Positions 13,501-22,395 of a DNA stretch of 64,000 nt are shown piece after piece (the first letter of the stretch is position 1; every line of letters begins with the position of its first letter). Source of the DNA: Hyaloscypha bicolor E. Taxonomy: Eukaryota; Ascomycota; Leotiomycetes; Helotiales; Hyaloscyphaceae. The position numbers were made by a program, and so were the translations under genes. The stretch spans positions 1-64,000 of the forward strand of contig NW_020194618.1 of NCBI RefSeq assembly GCF_002865645.1, written 5' to 3'. The notes below the pieces were generated by a model, which was given only the letters and a program-made list of their open reading frames with translations, was not told where the DNA came from and made no database searches.

Positions 13501-14337
13501 TTCGGGATCCAGAAATTATAATATTATATATAAGCTCTCCTTATAAATAATAAAATATATTAGTAAATAAGGCCCTAACTTTTCAAGCTAGAGCAAAATA
13601 ATAAAATATAAAAAGGCTAACCGGATTACTAATAAACCTTATTAATAAAAATATATATATAAATACTATTATTTATAACTTATAACCCGCTTATTATTTA
13701 GCTTATTCTATAGTATTATAAATAGTTATTTGTTTACTGCTTATCTATCTATTATAGTTATATAATAAATAAAACTAAGCTTCTTATATATATAGATAAT
13801 TCTAGTAATTAAAGCTATATAGTTATAATTCTTAAAATCCTCAAGTATTTCCTTACCTATATTTCCTAGATAATATAGGATTATAATTTATATATAAAGA
13901 AAAGGCATATTTACTATTTAAATATATATTTGGATATTTTATTCTTATAATTAGTATTTAATTATACGAGTATTAATATTAATTTTCTATAAATCTTTTA
14001 ATTTTATTATAATTATTTTATAGAAAACATTTATATAAGCCTATTTAATAATAGTATTATAATATAGTAAAAGATTTATAAAGTATTATAGTATTTTAAT
14101 ATAATTAAATAAGGTATTAATAGTATTAATATATTATAAGTTCAGGCCATATATTACTATTACGAAGCACTTTTAGTAATATAAGCGCTAAATTACTAGA
14201 GTAATAGTGAGGCGTACCCTAAAAATAGAGGGGCAGGTATATACGGTTATCAGAAATCAGAAAATCAGAAATCGAAAATCAGAAAATCAAATCTCGCTTC
14301 TCTGTTTTGTCGACTAGCTAGCTGTGGGCCTCAGTAG

Positions 14338-14712
14338 ATACCGTACCTCGACTCCGAAACAGCTGCTTACGAATGGATTAATGGTCATCAAATCGGTCCC
14401 GAATTTCTCGGCCACTTGATAGAGGAAGGCAGGGTTATAGGCTTTCTTATTGAACGGGTCTTAGATTGCCGTCATGCAACGCCAGAAGATCTTCCTTCAT
14501 GTCAGCATGCTTTGGCGAAACTGCACAAATTAGGAATCAAGCACGGCGATATCAACAAGCACAACTTTCTCATTCGCAATAGAGAGGCGATACTGATTGA
14601 TTTTGATCATGCCGAGCGGTGCGATAACCCGAAGCTTTTGGCAGAAGAGTTTCAAATGCTCGAACAACAACTTTGGGATGATTCTGGTAGGGGAGGATCA
14701 ATAATGGGCTAG
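14338..14712 (+). pseudogene. Kinase-like protein fragment, 5' end missing
   Basis: An open frame runs from just after a TAG (14335-14337) to the stop at 14712. It reads through ETAAYEWINGH, FLGHLIEEGRVIGFLIERV, the catalytic loop HGDINKHNF near 14540 and the metal-binding-like IDFDHAE near 14597, then a typical C-terminus LLEQQL-DDSGRGG. This is the C-terminal half of the small fungal protein kinase-like family (RIO/aminoglycoside-phosphotransferase-like fold) common in Pezizomycotina. The N-lobe is absent: upstream is simple-sequence DNA (CAGAAATCAGAAAATC-like repeats at 14250-14292) and then the AT-rich island. No start codon fits a full domain, so I call it a fragment. Function unknown; loss of the N-lobe would prevent normal kinase activity. 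Confidence 0.75.
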
Positions 14713-15270
14713 TTGAGCGGAGTCCACATATGAACACTGAATACTGCGTGTTAGCCGCGATAGAGGCGCAGACCTGAAGGGGAAGATTAGGCCAACGTTT
14801 GTTCGGCAAGATCCAAATTCTGTTATACTTTAAGAAATCTTATAACTTAAGAAAGTTATATATATTATAAGAAAAGCAAATCTAGTAAAGTAATATTTAT
14901 TAAATATCTTCCTTTATAACTTGAATAACTTCTACCCATTTCGCAAGTACTTGTTCTATTTTTTCTCTCGGGTTTCGAGCCTCATTAAATACCAAACACA
15001 GAGTAAGTTTGTTATTCCAAGAGTGAGATCGAGCAGAACTAGAAATAAGCCGTTAGCAATAATACACTTGTCTTGAGGCCTCGGCTCACATGACAGCTTG
15101 CGTCTGGTCTGTTGCAAGCTGATATGACTCGAGAACAAGGAGAAGGCCAGGAAACCCGGAGACAGGGAAAACGGAATTCAGAATATGCGAACCAGGCGGA
15201 TCGGAAACGAAGTAGGGGCAAGTCCGAGGTTTTGAAGGAGCGGTGCCACTCAAGGCACTTCACGAAACAG
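14713..15270. other. Non-coding, with a small AT-rich patch
   Basis: Bases 14820-14935 resemble the AT-rich island in composition, a detached RIP-like patch beyond the main boundary. The rest has ordinary composition and only short open frames without recognisable similarity. I see no gene. Confidence 0.6.
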
Positions 15271-16916
15271 TTAGCTCAACCTGTACCATCTCTCTAGTAA
15301 AAAAGATCCCCACCTCCTATTTTCCCACGACTTTATAAAAGCCCCAGCGTCTGCCTCAACAGACTTTGCCATACTTTTCTTTGCTTTGATCTTGTCCCAT
15401 AGGCCGGAAATGAAAGACGCGGCTTCCCAGAAGCCATTTTTCTCGACCTTGGTCTTGGAAAAATACAAGCAGGGGACTTCAATGGGATGAATCGCAACAG
15501 CACTATTCACGTAGGCCTTGTGCTCTGAGTACGGAGATATCTTCAACGAATTAGCAACCTGTTTCTTTGGAGGGGAGGGAGCTAGGAGAGAGCCGAGAGC
15601 ATGTCTCATGCTCCCGACCAGTGGAATAGGGAGCTCGGGGCATGGGACAAAGAAATAGGTTGGTTACCATCCACCCATTGCGAAGATCCAAAGCGGACCC
15701 ACTTTTATATAGATCATCAGAGCCCGGGACGTCGTCGGATAGCTCGTGTACGGTCTGTAATAAAGCAGCATGAAGCACCGCAGCAAGCTTTACCCCATGT
15801 CTCCTTCCTACAGCGAGTAGCTGAGGCAAGAAATCGTTGTCAAAGGTGTGAGAGACCAGTAAAGTTCCTATATCTTTTTGTTAGCAACCTTGTAACTGAT
15901 ATAAACGGTTGGGAATTGGAATGCTATCCGCAAGTTCTATCAGAACCACTTTTAGAACTGTCTAGTGGAGGAGTCAAATTAAGTGTCCTAGACATATACC
16001 TACCCCGATGTTCAGGTTTTGGTGGCCCGATCTCTGGCTTATAGACAGGAAGTCCAATGTCAGGCTGTGGGGAGAATTAGCTGACCTTCATCCGTTGACC
16101 AAGAAGACGGCTTACCTTTGCAAACCCTTTCAGTCTTACTCCAGAATCTGCGACAGGAGTCACTCCAGCTTCTGGCTCTTCATTTTTTGCTAGAAGAATA
16201 GAAGGGGGTGCCAGTCTATCAGTTTCCCGCCCCCACGAGACCTCACCCCCCTGCAGAGGCTGGGTTAGACGAGCGAGAAATTCATCGAGGATGCTTCGGA
16301 TCCCAGCTCCATCTGTGAAAGCGTGGTGTGTATGCAGAAGGACATCGAATGCTGTCAGTTGTCTTTGAGAAGCTTCAAATGGCTGCAAGATGATATACAT
16401 GGTGCAATAGTCGCCATCGATCGTAGGCAACTGCACTTCTCTACTAACCCGCTCTCGCATTTTCTCCCAACCCCCTGCTAGTGAAACTGTAGACACTACT
16501 CGTCGCGCCCAGGACCTCACTTCTTCTTTGTCCTCAACCTTATAAACCGCTCGATCACCATCAATTCGAGCTGCAATAGTAGGATACTTCCACCGGGTCT
16601 GGCAGAATGCTTCAATTGCTCGATCTGCGAGCTGGGAAAGACTGAACAATGGAGATCCAGACTGTGATTCTGGCGGCTGCACAGAGATTTTTGCCCCCAT
16701 GAAGGGACAATTCTGGCCATACAAGTCCCTGTTGAAGATCTCAAACATGCGTTCAAGATTGGTGAGTTGCCGAGAGAATGTGATCCAAGGTGGGCTCACA
16801 GAGCTGGATGACGAAGTCGGCGAGTATGGAGAATCATGGATGGACTTCTTCCATAGGTAGCCCCGTTCTTCTGGGGAGAGGTTCGTGTGAAACATCGTGT
16901 TGCAGATTGTGAACAA
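15271..16916 (-). CDS. Condensation-fold acyltransferase (Tri3-like), possibly C-terminally short
   Basis: Four exons give 443 aa in one frame: 16916-16116, 16064-16004, 15867-15668 and 15540-15271. The third intron carries a CTAAT branch-like site. The protein carries HTHHAFTDGAG, matching the HHxxxDG catalytic motif of chloramphenicol-acetyltransferase/condensation-fold enzymes such as trichothecene 15-O-acetyltransferase. A second conserved part reads SGSALDLRNGW, AYVNSAVAIHP and FWEAASFISGLW. Such enzymes move an acyl group from CoA to a hydroxyl or amine of a metabolite. Relatives usually run roughly 480-530 aa; here the frame ends in poorly matching residues, so the last 50-80 residues may be lost or in an exon I did not find. 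It sits next to the RIP island and at the edge of the PKS region, so a tailoring role is plausible but unproven. Confidence 0.65.
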
Positions 16917-18292
16917 AAGAACATTGGATGAGAGAGCTTATCAAAAGATCGAACACGGGTGGCATATGTTAGGAAATTCAAGGCTTTTCTACTCTTAAAG
17001 GTCCCTGTCGCTATCCGTATACTCCTTCGCAAGGAATTTGCTCGGCTCTTTTAGTCTGAGGATATATTCGAATGCCGACGACACGAATGCCCGGAGGTCG
17101 TAGAAGCTTCCTCAGAAGATCCGTAAATGCACCTGGTAAAAAAACTCAGGACAAAGCTGTGTTCTATTTCCGGGAGAGAATGGAAGATGGAACCCGGGCA
17201 TAACTTTCTATTGGTTCTGTGGTGCGGCCGTGTATGCTTGTTTCGACCTTCTTGGTTGACGTGGCTTCGTAGATTTTTCGGTCCCCGATGGACAAGAAAG
17301 GGGATCACGTGATGAAATGGAGCTGTCCACAGAGGTGCGTCTGAGAATTCCAACACATTCAGCCCTACGCTCTTAATTGACTTGCGCCAGCGGAATTCAC
17401 CTCACACTGCCTCAAAATCGAGTTGCTGAGCCGGAAGTTGCTAAGCACGGCATTGAATATGCGTAGCTCCTTACGAGCCCAACCTCATAGGTCTGTGCGT
17501 ACAGGGCATTTTAGTGATAACGAATATTTTAGAACTTTTAAATTTTGAGAATTAATTAATAGAACTATACTTTGCCTATTTTGATTCTCAAAGTCCGGAT
17601 CGTGGGCCGTAATTATTTGTTGCTGTCTTGTAACAGTTAAGTGATTGTGAAGACTTTTGCTATTCGAGACCCTGAAGTAGTCTTCGCGTAGCCTGAAAAT
17701 GCCCGGAAAATGCCCGGAAAATGCCCTGTGCGCACAGACCCATGGGGTTGGGTATCGTTAGCTGGCGGCGGGGTCTAAAACGGTGCTGGATTTTGACATA
17801 AACTAGACTCCGTTGATGAAATCAGGGTAAAGAATATTTAGATTTCAACTGCCAACGCTCTCTTCTATATTTCAGCTGCATCTATATAGAAACGCGGCTT
17901 CGAATCGTACGATAGAATCTCCGAGGATGCTATCCTGCCAATGATCACATTTTGATCTCATGCACCTCTTCAGCTTGACCCCCTAGTCTGATTGCATCAT
18001 GCCCGGCGTTATCAATGCCTAATTGAGTGAAACACATTCGACAGGTGGGAGTGGTCGGCGCATACTTCAGGCCAGCCTAAGTCACGCTGTGGTGCCCTTA
18101 TGTCTTCGGACTGGGTGGCCGCTGAGCCCTGGTATCAGCCGTGGGATACGAAAACTGTGAACGAGATTAACACAAAATTTCGTTTTCTGGTCCTTTGAAC
18201 AACAACGATTTTAAGTTGAGAAAAGAAGAGGCTACTGTAAACTGCATATTCATGTTCGAGAAACCCAAAGGCAAACGCCACTCTAGAAAGCA
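16917..18292. other. Intergenic region with a MITE
   Basis: About 1.4 kb between the acyltransferase and the oxygenase. Apart from the inverted-repeat element at 17478-17752 I see no gene; open frames are short and have no family resemblance. The part beside 16916 should hold the acyltransferase promoter. Confidence 0.6.
17478..17752. mobile_element. MITE-like element with 35-bp terminal inverted repeats
   Basis: Bases 17478-17512 and 17718-17752 are imperfect inverted copies of each other. The left begins CCCAACCTCATAGGTCTGTG and the right, reverse-complemented, begins CCCAACCCCATGGGTCTGTG; both end in CAGGGCATTTT. Only about three positions differ, all transitions. The 275-bp element has no coding capacity and a small inner direct repeat (ATGCCCGGAAA, twice, near 17699-17722). 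This is the structure of a non-autonomous DNA transposon or of a decayed element's ends. I did not find a convincing target-site duplication. Confidence 0.7.
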
Positions 18293-19398
18293 TCAGTAAA
18301 CCTCAAGTGCTCTCCCGCCCCTGCTCCTAGCATTGTCTTTGCCAGCGCGAATAGCTGCCCCCTTTCTCGCCAACCACTCATTTGCAGTACAATCAAGATC
18401 TTCTTCACCTTCTTCCAGATCTGGGACTGCACTTCCCTCCATCGCAAGCCTCTTCATCGGCACAATCCCCTCTGGCCGGACTGCGTATGCTAAGCTGTAC
18501 CTTTCATGCACAGCTTGATCTCCAGGGGCAAAGTACACACGATGAAGGTTGGATCTCAGGATGCCTCCACTCCACTCGACCATGGCGTCTCCGAGGTTGA
18601 TGATCGCGCATCCAGGCTCCGGCCGAACATATCTCCAATTCTGCTCCAGGGCTTCGAGCCCAGGGGGCAAGATCTGGAGACCCCCAAGAACGTTAAATAG
18701 AATGGTGATAGTGCCGATATCAGTGTGACCAAGAAACGCCGTTCGGCGGTCTCCTTCTGGCTGCGGCGGATAACGAAGCATGCGGAGCGTGGACCCAGAA
18801 ACTCGATCTAGACGTTGGAGGGAGCCAAGAGAGCCTTTTGGGAGACGCAGGTGGTCGTCTAACTGATTCATGATAAGTTCTCCGATGCGATGTGCTTTGC
18901 TGATGTACGACTTGATGCTTTTACGGTTCTTCTGGATGGGTTCCGGATTCGGACATTCGGGTATGTTGGAAAATATGTCATCTTGGTTGACACTGAATGA
19001 TTCGAATCTGTCAGGAAGGCCAGCTTCGGTCTTCGTAGCACCCTGACGGCTGTATCTGCGACATGGTTAGCTTCCGCGCACTGGGCGAGACGAGACACCG
19101 ACCCAAAGATGACAGGTGGGGTAGGAACATATTTCATCTTCTCCTCAATATCCAAGCCAATTGTTACATCCCGAGTGATCTCAAACATCTTCTCTGCTTC
19201 CTTCAACAATGATTCTCCCTCATGGCAGCCCTGCATGTCAAGAAGGGCGAACCCATGCTCACGAAACGATTTGAAAAGCTCCTTTGACTGCTCTGCATCG
19301 TTTGAGATTAACTTGCGCAATGACAAGCGCGGAAGTTCATACACGGGAACATCGTCTGGGAAAGGGGGAACCTGACTGAAAGCTTTGGCGGTCGGCAT
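18293..19398 (-). CDS. 2-oxoglutarate/Fe(II)-dependent oxygenase (isopenicillin N synthase-like)
   Basis: Two exons (19398-19099 and 19042-18293) with a 56-bp intron (GTGTCT donor, GCTAAC branch) join the N-terminal DIOX_N-type region to the catalytic core, giving 349 aa. The core shows GHTDIGTITILF (Fe ligands His and Asp of the HxD pair), LHRVYFAP (second His) and ERYSLAY, whose Arg-x-Ser binds the 2-oxoglutarate C5 carboxylate. These enzymes use O2 and 2-oxoglutarate for hydroxylation, desaturation or ring closure of small molecules. The length suits the family and all metal ligands are present, so it should be active. It lies 3 kb beyond the 3' end of the PKS on the same strand, which suggests a tailoring role. 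Cluster membership is inferred from position only. Confidence 0.85.
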
Positions 19399-20480
19399 GA
19401 TGGATCAAATCGTGAAAACTTTTGTGCTGGTCAATGAAACGAAAAGTAGAGAAAAGAACAGCTGATTCAGACAAGAGCCTGGAATGACTTTTTAAAGTTG
19501 GTAGCATGTTGATGTTCGACTCGAGTGCCAAAAGTAGCGATTCTCGGGCACCGAAAGGGATGAAAGTCCAGCGAAAGCCGACTTGACTTGCATTCGAGAA
19601 ACTCGAGTTCTCGGGGATACGAAGGACCGAAGAGCTATGCGGTGTGCTTGAATCCATAGTAGAGGGCACTGATCCCAATTCCAGTGAGTCTCTTCCAAAG
19701 CTCGCCCAGCCCTGGCGGCGGTGGGGTTAGATGAACGAAGTCATCTCACCTACCACGTCGACCTAAGAGCTGTGGAGCTCATCCGGTGGGAGGGAATCCC
19801 TCTGGGGAGGCCGAGTGCCTCGTCGCGGGTTAAAGAGGTGCAGCTGTCTCCGCTGGACATAACCTTATGGGACGGCTGAATGCACTGCGATGACTTGTTT
19901 GCTCCGGGTCGGTTCCCGATGACCTCAATCTCTCAGAACGGATTCGTACGGTGGTAACAGTGCACTACCGCGAGGAGTGTTTTGACCACTTACCGCCTAA
20001 AATCCTGCCCTAACGAGTAAGGTTGCCGCACCTCAAATTCCTGCCATACTCACTCACCCTAGCTAAGCAGCAGAAGCTCTCACTACTCCCCACACCATGC
20101 CATTCGAAGGAAAGAGGCCCAACGACGAAAGCCTGAAGCATCTTGTCCTAAACCTCTCTACTCGTAGCAGGTGAAGCTTGCTACGGGCGTGGTGTTCCGG
20201 GCAGCCGCAAAACAATTGCCCCGCGTCTCACTGTTAACCTTCCTGGTGCTTACAGTACTGTAAGGTTACGCACGCAACTGGCTCTGGCTTCCAGAATCAG
20301 AATCAGTCCACACGAGCATGATAAAACCTCCATCGCGGCTCCCTTCTTTGCTACACCATCTTGCTATCAAACTCACGACTACTTACAGGATAGTAGCACA
20401 GGAGCTCTGCGATTCCAAGACTCTGACGCGGCGACGCTACATCGTTCTCCAAGCCCAGCTCCGGCAACTTGAACCTCACG
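19399..20480. other. Intergenic region
   Basis: About 1.1 kb between the divergently transcribed oxygenase and the small membrane protein gene. I see no supported gene; it should hold both promoters. Confidence 0.55.
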
Positions 20481-21002
20481 ATGTCTCGATTCTTTCCCCA
20501 CGCAGCCTATGCAGAAGACCAGCCTCTCGCCAAAACCATCCTCACAACTCATGTCCTTACCAGAGCATTTCAAGCCAGCTCTCTAGGCGGGGCCGGAGTC
20601 GGACTCTCTCTCCTAACACTGCGCCGCCTCAATGTCCTCTCCCCCCGCATCTCGCCCCTTCCCGCCTACTTGATGATTCTCCGTAGTACCGGAACAGGCG
20701 CGGTCCTTGCTTTGGGAATATTGTCCGTGGGGCTGCCGATTCGAATGTCCGGGAGAGAAGCAATTGAGTGGCAGGATAGGAGTTGGAGGTTGAGAGGGAA
20801 TAAAGGCCAAACGGAACTTGACGACTGGACTTATGCCGGGATGGCCGCTGCCGCGGCGGCTGTAGCATCAAAGGTGAAAGGGCTGGGTTGGAGAGGTGCT
20901 GTCGGTGGTATAGGCGCGGGAAGTGTAGTGGGGATCTTGAGCTATATGGGGTGGAGATATGGTGTCAAGGGTGGAAAGTTCGAGGAAGACGACACACCAT
21001 AG
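20481..21002 (+). CDS. Small membrane protein, DUF1757-like
   Basis: A single-exon gene of 173 aa if the Met of MSRFFPHAAYAEDQP is used; an in-frame Met four codons earlier (20469) is also possible. Two Gly/Ala-rich hydrophobic stretches lie in the first half. They are followed by the segment IEWQDRSWRLRGNKGQ and DDWTYAGM, a pattern I recall from fungal DUF1757 proteins, then another Gly/Ala-rich hydrophobic stretch and a short charged tail (FEEDDTP). Function unknown. The conserved look suggests a general fungal protein that happens to lie among the biosynthetic genes. The transcript runs toward the broken histone-like gene on the opposite strand. Confidence 0.65.
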   Translation: MSRFFPHAAYAEDQPLAKTILTTHVLTRAFQASSLGGAGVGLSLLTLRRLNVLSPRISPLPAYLMILRSTGTGAVLALGILSVGLPIRMSGREAIEWQDRSWRLRGNKGQTELDDWTYAGMAAAAAAVASKVKGLGWRGAVGGIGAGSVVGILSYMGWRYGVKGGKFEEDDTP

Positions 21003-21317
21003 CTAGATGCGGAGACTTATTCCCTTTGGGAAACGGTATACATGTACAGGAGTCCTTAGAGTCCGGGAGTGATTTTGCTTGGGGCCAAGATACCGGCGTT
21101 CAAGATCGAGCTTTCTGGCTCAATGTATTATGTTCTTTATACCTCTCAATTTGAAATCAATTATCCATCTCTTACTCAGTTTCTTTCAGGGACTTAGATC
21201 CATTCGCAGGCCACTTTATTTCCATTCTATGCCTCTAGTCCATATGCTTATCATCCTTCCCAGTCTGCAACGTACAAGGCTCCAATATCTCCTGCCAGCT
21301 AATGCTTGCCAGAACGC

Positions 21318-21905
21318 TCAATCTATAACCCAGGAAGGCGGCTCGATGGCTTCCACAAGAGCAATATCCTTAGGGTAAATAGTGACTCTCTTTGCGTGGA
21401 GCTTGAAGTAGTTAGAGGCAGAATATGGAAATGATATGAGGTAAGCTAACTATCTTACAGCGTAGAGATTGCACAATGCGACATCGATTAGTAGAAAGAT
21501 CTACCTCAAAAGGGTGAAACACAAAACACTCAAACCCTTGGACCAACAATACCTCTGTAGCTTCTTGGAGGGCTTCAGAGCGGCCCATTCGATACGGGGA
21601 TCATTCTCGGAGTGATCCATTATCTCTTTTACACTTCTGGTGAAAAGTAGGCGTGGGATAGAGAGCTTGACCCGGTATGACTTTCGGCGTTTCTGAATCT
21701 TACCAGAAGCTGAAACTATATGGAGGGTTAGAAGAACAAGTATAACATCCAAAGGGGTCTACTTACTACCGGGCTTCATCTTGGGCTTTTTCTGGCTGCC
21801 CGTGGGGAGTGCTACTAGTGGCTTTCCTGCAAGTGCCGTCTTGCCGCTGCGTCCGCGGTCCTTTGCTTTCGCCAGCTCACTTCCTCATGCATTTTTGGGG
21901 GCCAT
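21318..21905 (-). pseudogene. Divergent histone H3-like gene, broken
   Basis: From the ATG at 21905 the minus strand reads MAPKNA, a TGA, then a Lys-rich tail ending KKPKMKPG. After an intron (GTAAGT donor, CTAAC branch) comes KIQKRRKS, IPRLLFTRSVKEI, DPRIEWAAL and, one frame over, ALQEATEVLLVQGFE. After a further intron (GTAGAT donor, CTAAC branch) it reads LHAKRVTIYPKDIALVEAI and stops at 21318-21320. These pieces match the H3 histone fold in order and spacing: KPGTVALREI, LPFxRLVREI, MALQEAxE and IHAKRVT. The lesions are the TGA at codon 7 (CGA-to-TGA fits RIP) and a one-base deletion in the AAL-ALQ codons near 21567. The surviving residues differ strongly from canonical H3, so it derives from a divergent H3 variant or a CENP-A-like paralogue; I cannot tell which. 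Confidence 0.75.
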
Positions 21906-22395
21906 TGTAATCGTGGTAGGACAATACGCCCTATATTGGGGTTGTCCAATCGTGGTCGTGGTGGGACGATGCGCTTGAAAGTGAGGCTTTGTATAAAAGG
22001 TGGAAGGATTCGAACTGGAGTAGCAAATGCTTTTCAGTTCGCGACCACCTGGGATTTTGCTTTAGATTCACTTTCGATTCAATTCTGGTCTATGGATTCT
22101 GGTGAATTGATTGTTGGCGATCGATCGGAAATTCTACCTGCAAACGTCGCCCACCAACACTGATAAGAAACCAATCATTGTCCCATGCCACAAAGTCATA
22201 TAGAGAAGCCCAAGATGAATAAAAGTAGCGCATTGATGTAGGTATGTGAAATACTCAAGATTCTGTTCTATTCACTCTATGAAAACTAAAATAATAAAAG
22301 ACCCCTAAATGTTCAGTTACCCAACATGCAAGACAGGAAAGGTAAAAACAAAAAAGGAAACAGGTAAATCTAAAGAAGAAAGGGCAAATGACCCT
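21906..22395. other. Intergenic region downstream of the PKS
   Basis: About 490 bases containing the 5' flank of the H3-like relic and the 3' flank of the PKS gene. No other gene seen. A GATTCGAACT string near 22007 recalls a tRNA T-loop, but no matching stems exist. Confidence 0.5.

Larger units (their letters stand above)
1..14215. other. AT-rich RIP-mutated island, gene-free
   Basis: This stretch is overwhelmingly A and T, with almost no open reading frame longer than about 70 codons, and it ends abruptly near 14215 where composition becomes that of normal genes. Translation in the right frames shows reverse transcriptase, endonuclease and RNase H motifs broken by TAA/TAG stops where the family has Gln or Trp, and Asp-to-Asn changes (GAT to AAT). 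That is what C-to-T change on either strand does, as in repeat-induced point mutation. Three LINE relics are listed separately. The remaining parts (about 3200-6070, 10130-11640, 13500-14215) are equally AT-rich and I recognise no gene in them. Likely heterochromatin; a centromeric or subtelomeric location cannot be judged from sequence alone. Confidence 0.9.

Noticed and set aside
14250..14292. CAGAAATCAGAAAATC repeats as telomere-like DNA
   Set aside because: The units do not match TTAGGG-type repeats and the tract is only about 40 bases.
22000..22060. tRNA-like string GATTCGAACT
   Set aside because: No complementary T-stem, anticodon arm or acceptor stem could be formed on either strand.
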